This document shows positions 44,084 through 52,955 of a stretch of 64,000 bases of DNA, one piece after another. Within the stretch, counting starts at the first letter, position 1; each line of letters opens with the position of its first letter. The stretch comes from Paenibacillus_AA sp045062745 (GTDB taxonomy: Bacteria > Bacillota > Bacilli > Paenibacillales > NBRC-103111), in the NCBI RefSeq assembly GCF_045062745.1, contig NZ_JBJGED010000024.1, forward strand, positions 60,543 to 124,542, written 5' to 3'. A program made the position numbers and the translations under genes. The notes beneath the pieces are model-generated. The model saw nothing but the letters and a program-made list of their open reading frames with translations, was not told the origin of the DNA and did no database searches.

Positions 44084-44113
44084 AAGTCCCGTTATCCGAA
44101 AACAACGGGACTT
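44084..44113 (-). repeat. Stable hairpin between acpP and fabF
   Basis: AAGTCCCGTT (44084-44093) is repeated in reverse complement at 44104-44113, a perfect ten-base stem with a ten-base loop. No U-tract follows on the minus strand, so it is not a standard terminator; it may protect or separate the acpP transcript, which is usually far more abundant than fabF. Confidence 0.6.
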
Positions 44114-44149
44114 GTCTAAAGTTCTCAAGCCAATTCGTTTTCCACCCCG

Positions 44150-44165
44150 CACACGGTACCGTGTG
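44150..44165. repeat. 16-base perfect palindrome after acpP
   Basis: CACACGGTACCGTGTG, eleven bases past the acpP stop codon. It could form a compact stem on the transcript or bind a dimeric regulator. It does not resemble the FapR operator found upstream of fapR. Confidence 0.5.
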
Positions 44166-44176
44166 ATGATGAAATT

Positions 44177-44410
44177 CTAGGTGTGAGACTTTATGTATTC
44201 AACAACTTCTCCCACAGTAGTAATCCTCTCGGCATCTTCGTCAGAAATCTCAAGATCGAACTCGTCTTCCAGTTCCATGACCAGTTCCACTACATCGAGA
44301 GAATCAGCACCCAAATCGTCTTTAAAAGAAGCCTCCAGGGTGACTTCGCTCTCTTCGACCCCAAGGCGATCGATTACAATTCGCTTCACACGCTCCACAA
44401 CATCGGACAT
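44177..44410 (-). CDS. acpP: Acyl carrier protein
   Basis: A 77-residue ACP. The phosphopantetheine attachment serine is in DLGADSLDVVELVMELEDEF, and the acidic helix II typical of ACP follows. The ATG at 44410 is eight bases after AGGAGG; the GTG nine bases earlier overlaps that site and is rejected. It carries fatty-acyl chains between the Fab enzymes encoded around it. Confidence 0.98.
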   Translation of the reverse strand: MSDVVERVKRIVIDRLGVEESEVTLEASFKDDLGADSLDVVELVMELEDEFDLEISDEDAERITTVGEVVEYIKSHT

Positions 44411-44504
44411 CCGGTTCACCTCCTCTTCGATATTATACGAGAATTGCGTTCAAATTGCCAGACCTGTCCTACTCTGTCATTTCTCAGCATTAGCCACCGC
44501 GACC

Positions 44505-45263
44505 TTACATATACATGCCGCCGTCCACATGCACCGTCTGGCCGGTCATATACGAGGCATCGTCGGAGGCGAGGAATCGGACGACCCGGGCGATGTCCTC
44601 CGGCTGCCCGAGACGGCTGAGCGGAATTTGCTGCAGCAGCTGCTGCTGCGTCTCCTGGGACAGCTTGTCGGTCATATCGGTCTCGATATAGCCCGGAGCG
44701 ACCGCGTTGACCGTGATGTTGCGGGATGCGAGCTCTCGGGCGGACGCCTTCGTAAGCCCGATCACGCCGGCCTTCGCGGAGACATAGTTCGCCTGCCCGG
44801 CATTGCCCAGAACGCCGACCACGGAAGAGATGTTGATGATGCGGCCGAAGCGCTGCTTCATCATCGGTCTAGTAACCGCCTTGATGCAGTTGAACACGCC
44901 CTTCAAGTTCGTGTTCACCACTTGGTCGAACTCTTCTTCCTTCATGCGCATGATGAGGTTGTCCCGGGTAATGCCGGCGTTGTTCACAAGAATATCCAGC
45001 CGCTCGAACCGGTCGAGCACTTGCTTGACCATCTCTTCTACCTGCGCGGACGAAGCGACGTCTGCCTGCACCTTGAAGGCGCGGCGGCCCAGCGATTCGA
45101 TATGCGCGACGACCTCCTGCGCGGCTCTCTCGCTCCCGGCGTAGTTCACGGCCACGTCGGCTCCCGCTTCGGCGAGCGCAATCGCGATCGCGCGGCCGAT
45201 GCCGCGGGAAGCGCCGGTCACAAGCGCGATTTTCCCTTGTAAAGGCTGATTCAGGCTGCTCAT
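44505..45263 (-). CDS. fabG: 3-oxoacyl-ACP reductase
   Basis: NADPH-dependent short-chain dehydrogenase that reduces beta-ketoacyl-ACP. The Rossmann motif ALVTGASRGIGRAIAIALA, the NNAG segment and the catalytic Ser-Tyr-Lys (ISSVVGVLGNAGQANYVSAK) are present. The ATG at 45263 sits nine bases after AGAGGAGG; the GTG at 45269 is too close to that site. Ends VDGGMYM, as FabG proteins do. Confidence 0.97.
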   Translation of the reverse strand: MSSLNQPLQGKIALVTGASRGIGRAIAIALAEAGADVAVNYAGSERAAQEVVAHIESLGRRAFKVQADVASSAQVEEMVKQVLDRFERLDILVNNAGITRDNLIMRMKEEEFDQVVNTNLKGVFNCIKAVTRPMMKQRFGRIINISSVVGVLGNAGQANYVSAKAGVIGLTKASARELASRNITVNAVAPGYIETDMTDKLSQETQQQLLQQIPLSRLGQPEDIARVVRFLASDDASYMTGQTVHVDGGMYM

Positions 45264-45278
45264 GGACACTTGCCTCCT

Positions 45279-46217
45279 CTAAGCTTTGATTTCCTCGGCG
45301 AATCGTTCGATGGCCTCGAGACTGTTTAGCGTGTGGATCGTAACGTTCTTGTCAATCTTCTTGATGAGACCGCTCAGGACGCTGCCGGAGCCGATCTCGA
45401 CGAACGTGTCGACGCCCTGCCCAATCAGCCACGAGATGCTGTCCTCCCACAGTACAGGTGCACACACCTGATCGACGAGCAGCCCGCGAATGTCGGAGGC
45501 CATCTGCACCGGCCGGGCCGTCACGTTCGCCACGACCGGCACGGAGGCGTCCTGCATCGGCAACCGCTCCAACACGGCAGACAGCCGATCGGCGGCGGGC
45601 TTCATAAGCGACGAGTGGAACGGTCCGCTGACCTCGAGCGGGATGACCCGCTTCGCGCCCACTTCCTTCCCGCGCTCAACGATCGCCTGCACGCCCGCGG
45701 CCGAACCGGACACAACGATTTGCCCCGGGCAGTTCACATTAGCCATCTCTACCACATGGCCGGCCTCTGTAACCTCCCGGCACAGCCGGTCTAGATCCCC
45801 GCGTTCGGCACCGAGCACAGCGGCCATTGCGCCCGTCCCTCCGGGAACGGCGGCTTCCATGAACTCGCCGCGCGCCCTTACGGTCCGGACGGCGTCCTCC
45901 AGCGACATCACGCCCGCCACCACCAGTGCGCTATACTCGCCCAGGCTGTGGCCCGCTACATAATCAGGCGCAATCCCGTGACCTCGGACCGCCTCGTACA
46001 AGGCGATGCTCGTGGTGAGCAAAGCGGGCTGCGTATTCGCCGTCTTCTTCAACTCCGTGTCGGGGCCTTCGAAGATCAAGCCGGATAACGAAAAGCCCAA
46101 AACCTCGTCCGCACGGTGAAACACTTGACGGGCTTCCGCATGCCGTTCGTACGCGTCGCGCCCCATGCCGATCGCCTGCGCGCCTTGGCCGGGAAACACA
46201 AAAGCGATTTTACCCAT
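45279..46217 (-). CDS. fabD: Malonyl-CoA:ACP transacylase
   Basis: Transfers malonyl groups from CoA to ACP. The active-site serine is in YVAGHSLGEYSALVVAGV, and the second conserved region is PVPGGTGAMAAVLGAERGDL. The catalytic His lies in EVSGPFHSSLMKPAADRL. Begins KIAFVFPGQGAQAIGMG. Start at ATG 46217 follows a GAGAGGG site; a GTG at 46229 is possible but close to it. Confidence 0.97.
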   Translation of the reverse strand: MGKIAFVFPGQGAQAIGMGRDAYERHAEARQVFHRADEVLGFSLSGLIFEGPDTELKKTANTQPALLTTSIALYEAVRGHGIAPDYVAGHSLGEYSALVVAGVMSLEDAVRTVRARGEFMEAAVPGGTGAMAAVLGAERGDLDRLCREVTEAGHVVEMANVNCPGQIVVSGSAAGVQAIVERGKEVGAKRVIPLEVSGPFHSSLMKPAADRLSAVLERLPMQDASVPVVANVTARPVQMASDIRGLLVDQVCAPVLWEDSISWLIGQGVDTFVEIGSGSVLSGLIKKIDKNVTIHTLNSLEAIERFAEEIKA

Positions 46218-46298
46218 TTGTAGCCGCACCCTCTCCCTGTTCTGACCTAACCTTCTAATTCGTTATTCTCAATGATTGCAGGTTGGAGACGACACCGA

Positions 46299-47288
46299 TT
46301 ACCAAACGAGGACCGAAGCGCCCCAAGTCAAACCGCCGCCGAAACCGACTAGCAGCACGGTGTCGCCTTCCTTCAAGCGGCCTTCGCGGTTTGCTTCCGC
46401 CAGCGCCACCGGAATCGAAGCGGCCGACATATTGCCGTACTTGTTCAAGTTCACCATGCACTTGTCTTCCGATAATTCCAGCCTCTCGAGCGACGAGCGA
46501 ATGATCCTCAGATTCGCCTGGTGCGGCACGAGCAAATCGATATCGTGCTTGTCGAGCTCCGCCTTGCGGAGCGCCTCCTCGGCGGCGCTTCCCATAATCT
46601 TGACCGCGAACTTGAACACTTCGTTGCCGGCCATATAAATATACTGCGAGCCGCTGTCGAGCACTTCCTGGCTCACCGGATGGCGCGAGCCGCCTCCGCT
46701 TGACCGGAGCAGCGGACCGCCGGAACCGTCAGCTCCGAGCTCGAAGGAGCGGAACCCGCGGCCTTCCGGTACAGGTCCGAGGACGACGGCACCCGCGCCG
46801 TCGCCGAACAGGATGCAGGTGTTGCGATCGGTGTAGTCCGTAATCTTGGACAGACACTCGGCGCCCACTACGAGCACATGCTTGTACATGCCGGTCGCGA
46901 TGCTGTTCGTGGCATTCGCGAGTCCGTAGATGAACCCGGAGCATGCCGCCGAGAGGTCGAACGCCGCCGCGCGCTTCGCGCCCAGCTTGTCCTGCAGGAT
47001 GCAGGCGGTCGAAGGAAACGCCATATCCGGCGTTATCGTCGCCACGATGATCAGATCGAGCTGCTCCGCCGTAATGCCGGCATTGCGGAGCGCTTCCTCC
47101 GCCGCACGAAAGGCCAGATCCGAGGAAGCCTCCTCAGGAGAAGCGAGTCGCCTCTCCTGGATTCCGGTGCGGGTCACGATCCATTCGTCGTTCGTCTCCA
47201 CCATCTTCTCCAGATCCGCGTTCGTCAGCACCCGCTCCGGCACATACATGCCCGTTCCCCATACCCCTACTGGCGTAAGATTCATCAT
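46299..47288 (-). CDS. fabH: Beta-ketoacyl-ACP synthase III
   Basis: Initiates chain synthesis with a CoA primer. The catalytic Cys is in AAFDLSAACSGFIYGLANA, the His in LLVPHQANLRII, and the Asn in MAGNEVFKFAVKIM. The C-terminus GFGGGLTWGASVLVW is canonical. At 329 residues normal length. It overlaps plsX by four bases. In Paenibacillaceae FabH usually prefers branched primers; that preference cannot be read here. Confidence 0.98.
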   Translation of the reverse strand: MMNLTPVGVWGTGMYVPERVLTNADLEKMVETNDEWIVTRTGIQERRLASPEEASSDLAFRAAEEALRNAGITAEQLDLIIVATITPDMAFPSTACILQDKLGAKRAAAFDLSAACSGFIYGLANATNSIATGMYKHVLVVGAECLSKITDYTDRNTCILFGDGAGAVVLGPVPEGRGFRSFELGADGSGGPLLRSSGGGSRHPVSQEVLDSGSQYIYMAGNEVFKFAVKIMGSAAEEALRKAELDKHDIDLLVPHQANLRIIRSSLERLELSEDKCMVNLNKYGNMSAASIPVALAEANREGRLKEGDTVLLVGFGGGLTWGASVLVW

Positions 47289-48289
47289 TCTCCATCTCGC
47301 TTCCCGCTAATTTCCTGACTGATGGCTTGCACCAGCTGATTGCTTACCGCGATCCGCGCCTGGCGAACCGCGTTCTTGAACGCATTGGCGTCGGACGAGC
47401 CGTGGCTCTTCAGCACCAAGCCGTTGATGCCGAGCAGCGGCGCGCCCCCATGCTCCGTATAATCGAGTTTTTTCTTGAACTGGGACAGTCCCGGCTTCAG
47501 GATCGCCGCGGCCAGCTTCGAGAACAAAGTCTTCGTGAATTCCGACTTCAAGGCGGAGAAAATGGCTCCGGCGGTGCCTTCCATCGATTTGAGCAAAATG
47601 TTACCCACGAAGCCGTCGCAGACGAGTACATCGCATTCCGCGTTCAGCACGTCGCGGGCTTCCACGTTGCCGACGAAATGAATCGGCGCTTGCTCCAACA
47701 ACGGAAATGCATGCTTCGTCAGCTCGTTGCCCTTCATCGCCTCGGTCCCTACGTTCAACAAGCCGACGCGGGGCTTCTCTACGCCGTGCACCTTGCTCCG
47801 ATAGATGCTGCCCATGATCGCGTACTGCAGCAAGTTTTCCGGCGACGCATCCATATTCGCGCCGAGGTCGAGCGCCAGCACACCCTTGCCGTCCATCGTT
47901 GGGATCATCGGCGCGAGCGCAGGCCGTTCGATGCCCGGGATACGGCCGACGATCAGCAAACCGGTGGTCATGAGCGCCCCCGTGTTGCCGGCCGAGATCA
48001 TCGCATCCGCGGCGCCCTCTCGGACGAGCCTGCCGGCGACGACCATCGAAGCTTCTTTTTTGCGCCGAACGGCCTTCACCGGCTCCTCATCCGCCGCAAT
48101 CGCATCCGCAGCATGGTGAATCTCGGCGTTCGCAGGCAAGCTCCTTCCCGCCAGGCCGGCCTCGATGCGGGAACGATCGCCCACCAAGATGATATGCGTA
48201 TCCCGCCATTCGGCGGCCGCCGCAAGCGCCCCTTCGATTACCGCGTTCGGAGCGAGATCGCCTCCCATGGCGTCTATCGCGATTCGCAT
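47285..48289 (-). CDS. plsX: Phosphate acyltransferase PlsX
   Basis: Converts acyl-ACP to acyl phosphate for phosphatidic acid synthesis; peripheral at the membrane. The 334 residues start MRIAIDAMGGDLAPNAVIEG, and contain MISAGNTGALMTTGLLIVGR, ALDLGANMDASPENLLQYA and VCDGFVGNILLKSMEGT. Preceded directly by fapR (four bases) and followed by fabH with a four-base overlap, the standard fapR-plsX-fabD order with fabH inserted. Confidence 0.98.
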   Translation of the reverse strand: MRIAIDAMGGDLAPNAVIEGALAAAAEWRDTHIILVGDRSRIEAGLAGRSLPANAEIHHAADAIAADEEPVKAVRRKKEASMVVAGRLVREGAADAMISAGNTGALMTTGLLIVGRIPGIERPALAPMIPTMDGKGVLALDLGANMDASPENLLQYAIMGSIYRSKVHGVEKPRVGLLNVGTEAMKGNELTKHAFPLLEQAPIHFVGNVEARDVLNAECDVLVCDGFVGNILLKSMEGTAGAIFSALKSEFTKTLFSKLAAAILKPGLSQFKKKLDYTEHGGAPLLGINGLVLKSHGSSDANAFKNAVRQARIAVSNQLVQAISQEISGKRDGE

Positions 48290-48293
48290 GCGA

Positions 48294-48887
48294 TCACTCC
48301 CCTCCGTCTGTAATTTCTTTGGCGAACCGGTAAATCAGGAAATGGCCTTGAAACACCATCTCCTCCCCTACATACGTAAACACTTCCACTTTAGCTTTCC
48401 CTTTTTGTCCGGAAATGGACCGCACGTACGCCTTCGCAATACATTTCTCAAGCAGGCGCACCGGCCGGATGAATCGGAGGTCGGCGGAGGCGGTCAAAGC
48501 TTTTTCATTATTAATCACTGCTATAGCCAGGGAATTCGCCTGGGCAAAAATATGATGGCCCCGTGCGATCTGCGTACGGGAGAAGACGTGCTCCTCGCGA
48601 ATTTCGAAAATCGAAATGCCGCTTTTGTCGAGCTGAAGATCGATGATGTCTCCGATCACTTCATGCAGCGGCATCGATTGCACTTGGTCGTAGGATCGTT
48701 CCGCCATCAGCTTCATGCGTTCGCGCAGCTCCGGAATGCCGAGCTCCAGCCGATCGAGACGGATCGTCTGTATGCTCACCTTGAACTTGCGGGTCAGCTC
48801 CTCGTCGGTGACGAAAGGATTGTCTTCGATTTCTCGAGCCAGCTGCTGCTGGCGTTGACGCTTCGGCATCCGTTCGATGGCAGCCAC
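48294..48887 (-). CDS. fapR: Fatty-acid and phospholipid biosynthesis repressor FapR
   Basis: A 197-residue regulator with an N-terminal HTH (FVTDEELTRKFKVSIQTIRL) and a C-terminal hot-dog domain that binds malonyl-CoA (FSRTQIARGHHIFAQANSLA). Malonyl-CoA releases FapR from DNA and opens fatty-acid genes. A FapR-like operator sits in its own promoter region at 48983-48999, pointing to autoregulation of the operon. The start is not clean: the AAGGGGG site overlaps the GTG at 48887, and an ATG at 48869 lacks a close site. Confidence 0.96.
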   Translation of the reverse strand: MAAIERMPKRQRQQQLAREIEDNPFVTDEELTRKFKVSIQTIRLDRLELGIPELRERMKLMAERSYDQVQSMPLHEVIGDIIDLQLDKSGISIFEIREEHVFSRTQIARGHHIFAQANSLAIAVINNEKALTASADLRFIRPVRLLEKCIAKAYVRSISGQKGKAKVEVFTYVGEEMVFQGHFLIYRFAKEITDGGE

Positions 48888-48982
48888 CCCCTTAGCTTAT
48901 CCTTACGATGTGCGTTTCTGAGAAACGCTTGACGATATAAAATAAATACGCTTGGCCGGAACCGATTATGTAGAATCAGCTT

Positions 48983-48999
48983 TTGTTACCTGGTCCTAA
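48983..48999 (-). promoter_or_regulatory. FapR operator upstream of fapR-plsX-fabHDG
   Basis: The plus strand reads TTGTTACCTGGTCCTAA. It matches the known 17-base FapR consensus TTAGTACCTGGTACTAA at 14 of 17 positions, including the central ACCTGGT core. It lies about 100 bases before the fapR start, with an AT-rich flank suited to a promoter. Confidence 0.85.
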
Positions 49000-49032
49000 A
49001 TAAGTATATAAAATTCCTCGGCAAAAGACAAA

Positions 49033-49063
49033 CAAAAAAGCGCCTCATCCAGGACGAAGCGCC
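49033..49063 (-). terminator. Rho-independent terminator after rpmF
   Basis: On the minus strand GCGCTTCGTC pairs with GATGAGGCGC (two wobble pairs) and runs into TTTTTTG. It separates the yceD-rpmF transcript from the FapR-controlled operon. Confidence 0.8.
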
Positions 49064-49078
49064 TTCTCGCGAAAGGTC

Positions 49079-49252
49079 TTATTGTTTAACGATCTCTCTG
49101 CCCTTGTAAGTACCGCAAACTTTGCATACCCGGTGAGACAGCTTGTATTCACCGCAGTTGTCGCATTTGACCATGCCCGGCACTACGAGCTTGAAGTGCG
49201 TACGACGCTTATCGCGGCGGGTTTTGGAAATTTTTCTAAAAGGAACTGCCAT
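49079..49252 (-). CDS. rpmF: 50S ribosomal protein L32
   Basis: A 57-residue L32. It starts MAVPFRKISKTRRDKRR and holds both Cys pairs of a zinc ribbon (CDNCGEYKLSHRVCKVC), so this is the zinc-dependent form. A strong GGAGG precedes the ATG at 49252; the codon at 49270 lies before it. Paired with yceD upstream as in most bacteria. Confidence 0.98.
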   Translation of the reverse strand: MAVPFRKISKTRRDKRRTHFKLVVPGMVKCDNCGEYKLSHRVCKVCGTYKGREIVKQ

Positions 49253-49275
49253 TATTCCCACCTCCTTCAACGAAT

Positions 49276-49785
49276 CTACTCATTCTTCTTAAGCAATTGG
49301 GCGAGCACTTCCAGACGGGGATCGATCCGGTCCGCGGCCGGCTTCGCCGGATGAATGTTCAGGTTGTCGCCCGTCTCCGGGTCGAGCCCCTTGCAATCCT
49401 CCTCGCAAAGCGGCACATAGGGAAGGCCCAATTGCGCCGTTTCCTCGATGTAAGGCATCAAATCCACCCGGTCTTCGACCGTGAGGTGCATATGCTCATC
49501 GTCCTCATCCACTTGATCCGCCTCTAACGCGAACATCTCCCGGAACGGCAGCGTCAGCGATTGGCAGTATTGCGTCAAGCAGCGTGAGCAGACAAATTCG
49601 ACAGGCACTGTTAACGTTCCCGCCACTTCCACGAGTTCCGAAGCGGCAGCGGCATGAAGCGTCGCTCGCAGCGGCTCTACCCGGACGATATCCCTGCGGC
49701 CCTGCGCCAGAGACGGCAACTCGACGGACTCCGTTATCTCCACTCGATTGTGCTTCGCTCGCAAATCACGGACATTAAGAATCAT
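49276..49785 (-). CDS. yceD: YceD family (DUF177) protein
   Basis: A 169-residue protein of the DUF177 family, found next to rpmF across bacteria. It has the paired Cys signature of the family (CSRCLTQYCQSLTLPFREMF) and a second acidic one (PLCEEDCKGLDPETGDNL), likely binding a metal ion. A role in 23S rRNA accumulation is reported for plant and E. coli relatives, but the exact function is unsettled. Ends KKNE just before rpmF. Confidence 0.92.
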   Translation of the reverse strand: MILNVRDLRAKHNRVEITESVELPSLAQGRRDIVRVEPLRATLHAAAASELVEVAGTLTVPVEFVCSRCLTQYCQSLTLPFREMFALEADQVDEDDEHMHLTVEDRVDLMPYIEETAQLGLPYVPLCEEDCKGLDPETGDNLNIHPAKPAADRIDPRLEVLAQLLKKNE

Positions 49786-49883
49786 ATACGCTCACTCCAA
49801 ACAAACAAAAATTATTATATCGAGGACGGTCGTGTTTTGTCAACCTTTAGCTTGTCTTTTCGAGCAATTCGCAACGCGGGTTG

Positions 49884-51041
49884 TCAAGAGGGTTTCACAG
49901 GAAGCGTCGCCAAATAGTTCAAGGCGTCGCCGATCGTCCCGACAGAAATGACTTTCATCCGCGAATCGATGCTCTTCGCTTTTTGCAAGGCGTCGCTCGC
50001 GTTCGCCACGTCGACTCCGAGTCCGCATTCGCCGGCCTTGCGGTCCATCGGCGCGAAGAACACGTCCACGCCTTCCCGATCGGCGGCTACGATCTTGTGC
50101 TGGATCCCGCCGATGGAGCAGACATTGCCCGTCGGATCGATCGTGCCCGTGCCCGCGATGCGATACCCTTTGGACAAATCTCCGGGCGTCAACTGGTTGT
50201 AGATCTCGAGCGCAAACATCAAGCCGGCCGATGGCCCGCCGATCTCACCGGCCTGAATTTGCACCTTCTTGTCCGCCTGCTCCGGCACGACGGCCCGCAT
50301 GTCGGCCGTCGTCACGCCGATGCCGGCTTTCGGCCCTGCGCCGCCCGGACTCGCCGTGGGCGCCGCCCCTGGCGTCGCGGCCGATACGTCAGCCAGGACG
50401 ATCGAGTAGCTGAGCTCATCCGCATCGCGTTTGATCCCGACCTCCACAGTGTCGCCCACCTTCTTGTCTGCGAGCGCCGCCTGAAGCTCCTTGATGCCTT
50501 CAATAGGCTTTCCGTCTATGCGAATGATCATGTCTCCGGGCTTCAGCACTTCCGCGGCGGGCAACCCTTTTCTCGTCTCGGCTACGTACGCGCCCACGCT
50601 TTTCAACTGATACGGGACGTTCGCCTTTTTGTAGGCGGCCTGAATCGCGTTGCTCTGCGACTCCAGCATGACGATTTCCTGATGCTGCATGTACTGCTGC
50701 TCGCTCTGCCCCTTCAGCACGTCCCGTTTGCGCTGGACTTCCGCGTTCTCGTCCCATTGGGCGAGCAGGAAGCTGAGAACGTTCGCCTTCGGAATGAGGC
50801 TGACGGTCGTTAGCATGAACGTCCCGTTCTCGATCGGGTCGGGCTTCGTCACCTGCACCATCGGTTTGATGCTCTCGGCCGTTCCCGGCTGGTAGATGTA
50901 ATACGGAACTTGGACGAAATAGACCAAGTACAGCACCGCGAACGTGATGCCAAAAGATAGCAAGAATCGGCGAAGCCCCTGATTGCGCCGTACGTGCACC
51001 GGTGACCTGTAGATTTGATCGTCATGGCTGTCTTCGCTCAT
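49884..51041 (-). CDS. SepM/YlbL family membrane PDZ serine protease
   Basis: About 385 residues. One N-terminal membrane helix (FLLSFGITFAVLYLVYFVQV) anchors the protein; a PDZ domain follows (EVLKPGDMIIRIDGKPIEGI), and the C-terminal Lon-like protease domain contains the catalytic Ser in GGPSAGLMFALEIYNQL and the Lys in GGIQHKIVAADREG. Relatives process signalling peptides (SepM in streptococci) or help degrade membrane proteins (YlbL). A Pro/Ala-rich insert sits between PDZ and protease domains. Start ATG 51041 has GGAGCG upstream. Confidence 0.9.
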   Translation of the reverse strand: MSEDSHDDQIYRSPVHVRRNQGLRRFLLSFGITFAVLYLVYFVQVPYYIYQPGTAESIKPMVQVTKPDPIENGTFMLTTVSLIPKANVLSFLLAQWDENAEVQRKRDVLKGQSEQQYMQHQEIVMLESQSNAIQAAYKKANVPYQLKSVGAYVAETRKGLPAAEVLKPGDMIIRIDGKPIEGIKELQAALADKKVGDTVEVGIKRDADELSYSIVLADVSAATPGAAPTASPGGAGPKAGIGVTTADMRAVVPEQADKKVQIQAGEIGGPSAGLMFALEIYNQLTPGDLSKGYRIAGTGTIDPTGNVCSIGGIQHKIVAADREGVDVFFAPMDRKAGECGLGVDVANASDALQKAKSIDSRMKVISVGTIGDALNYLATLPVKPS

Positions 51042-51148
51042 GTGCTCACGCTCCTGTTTCGATGCCGCGAACGGCCGGAGGCTTGGTCTAAACGCCCGGC
51101 TCGTCGCGTACACTTGTACCACCCTGTTCTTATAGAGGAGATGGCCTT

Positions 51149-52453
51149 ATGCCGCGCGGCCTGTTGAATCCGCGAAGCCGTCCCTATACGGTGCTGCTCG
51201 CGGTTCTAACCGCTTCATTCGTGATCTGCATCTTATTGTTTCCCGATCGGGCGTTTCAATCGTCCATGAAAGGATTAACGCTTTGGTGGACCCTCGTGTT
51301 CCCGACGTTATTGCCGTTTCTGATCCTCTCCGAGCTGCTCGGCGGCATCGGCTTCCTTAGCGGAGCCGGCGTGCTGCTCGATCCGCTGATGCGGCTCTTA
51401 TTCCGCTTGCCCGGGGCGAGCGGCTGGGCGCTCGCCCTAGGCAGCGTCGCCGGCGGCCCGGCCGGCGCTCAGGCGACCGGACAGCTGCGGCTCGACGGCG
51501 CCGTCACCCGCGAGCAGGGCGAGCGGCTGCTCGCGCTGTCGCACCTGAGCAGCCCGTACCTCATGACGGGCGTCATCGGTGCCGGCTTCCTGCATCGGCC
51601 GGAGATCGGCGTGCTGATCGCCGTCGTCCATTATATCGCGGCGCTCATCGCCGCCGTCCTCATGGGCTTGCGCCGCAGCCCCGGCAGCCGGCCCCCGCGC
51701 CGCGGGCTGCTCGGCAAGGCCGCCTTGCCGAAGCGGCCCCCCCGATCGATCTGGGTCCGCTTCGTGCACGAAATGCACGATGCCAGGCTGAAGGACGGCC
51801 GCGGCTTCGGGAAGCTGCTGGGCGACGCCGTCGCCAACTCGATCCAGGCGCTTATGATCATCGGCGGGTGCATCATCATGTTCTCGGTGCTGCTGCACGT
51901 CCTGCAGCTGTCGCTCATCACGCCCCACGTCAACGGCGTGCTGTTCGCCGTCCTGCACGCGCTCGGCTATCCGAGCGCAGAGGCGCCGGACTGGATGCCC
52001 GGCCTGCTGGAGCAGCACCTCGGCACGTTCGCCTTCAGCCAGCTGAACTTGGCCGCGTCCTCGCTGGAGTGGAAGGCGGCGCTCATCGGCTTCGCCCTCG
52101 GCTGGAGCGGCATCTCCCAGCATTTGCAAGTGCAGGCGCTCGTGCGCCATACCGACATGCGCTACATGCCTTTCTTTGTACAGCGCCTGCTTCACGGCGG
52201 CTTGGCCTTCGGGCTCACGTTCGCGCTCTGGAAGCCGCTCACTTCCCTCATTCCGAGCGTCGCGCCGAGCTTTTTGCCATACGGGGGCGGTGCAGCCGCG
52301 GCAGAGTCGCGGTTCTCGCCTACGGACATGATCGCGGCTTGGCAATCGGTGACCTCCCGCATGGAGGTGCTCCTGATCACGGTCGTGGCCCTGGGGCTAC
52401 TGTCGGCGTTCATAGGCTTTTGGGGAAGCCGCAGCCGCCGGCGAGTTATGTAG
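51149..52453 (+). CDS. ylbJ: Sporulation integral membrane protein YlbJ
   Basis: A 434-residue protein with at least eight hydrophobic segments and the nucleoside-recognition (Gate) family signature (VAGGPAGAQATGQLRLDG). YlbJ is needed for a normal spore cortex in B. subtilis and is made under SigE in the mother cell. It is divergent from the sepM/ylbL gene and convergent with coaD, whose stop overlaps its last bases (52446-52453). The ATG at 51149 has AGAGGAG upstream. Its GC-rich middle gives several misleading open frames on the other strand. Confidence 0.93.
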   Translation: MPRGLLNPRSRPYTVLLAVLTASFVICILLFPDRAFQSSMKGLTLWWTLVFPTLLPFLILSELLGGIGFLSGAGVLLDPLMRLLFRLPGASGWALALGSVAGGPAGAQATGQLRLDGAVTREQGERLLALSHLSSPYLMTGVIGAGFLHRPEIGVLIAVVHYIAALIAAVLMGLRRSPGSRPPRRGLLGKAALPKRPPRSIWVRFVHEMHDARLKDGRGFGKLLGDAVANSIQALMIIGGCIIMFSVLLHVLQLSLITPHVNGVLFAVLHALGYPSAEAPDWMPGLLEQHLGTFAFSQLNLAASSLEWKAALIGFALGWSGISQHLQVQALVRHTDMRYMPFFVQRLLHGGLAFGLTFALWKPLTSLIPSVAPSFLPYGGGAAAAESRFSPTDMIAAWQSVTSRMEVLLITVVALGLLSAFIGFWGSRSRRRVM

Positions 52454-52955
52454 AGGGGGCGCTGAATTTGCGCAGCAGCGCCTCCGCCACCGCATCCGGC
52501 ACCAGGTCGGCGATCGGGCCGTTGTAGCGGGCAATCTCCTTCACGATGCTCGAGCTGAGATAAGAAAACTTCGGATTCGTCATCATGAAGAACGTCTCGA
52601 TCTTCTCGTTCAGCTTATGGTTGGCGGACGCCATCTGCAATTCGTATTCGAAATCGGATACGGCCCGCAGGCCCTTGACGATCACATTCGCGCCTCGTGC
52701 GGCTGCATAGTTGATCAGCAACCCGCTGAAGCTGTCAATCACCACGTTCGGCCAGCGGCTCGTGACGTCGGCCAGCAGCTGCTTGCGTTCATCTACGGTG
52801 AACAGCGGCTGCTTGGAGCTGTTCGTCGCCACGGTGACGATTACTTTGTCGAAGATGTCCGCCGCGCGGCTAATAATATCCAAGTGACCGAACGTAACCG
52901 GATCGAAGCTGCCCGGACAGATCGCCACCGTATATTCATGCTTAGGCTTGCTCAT
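52446..52955 (-). CDS. coaD: Phosphopantetheine adenylyltransferase
   Basis: Penultimate enzyme of coenzyme A synthesis. The nucleotidyltransferase motif is CPGSFDPVTFGHLDIISRAA and the second one FLSSSIVKEIARYNG (within YLSSSIVKEIARYNG). The protein is 169 residues, slightly longer than E. coli CoaD at its ends. It overlaps rsmD by fourteen bases, its usual partner, and faces ylbJ tail to tail. Confidence 0.97.
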   Translation of the reverse strand: MSKPKHEYTVAICPGSFDPVTFGHLDIISRAADIFDKVIVTVATNSSKQPLFTVDERKQLLADVTSRWPNVVIDSFSGLLINYAAARGANVIVKGLRAVSDFEYELQMASANHKLNEKIETFFMMTNPKFSYLSSSIVKEIARYNGPIADLVPDAVAEALLRKFSAPST

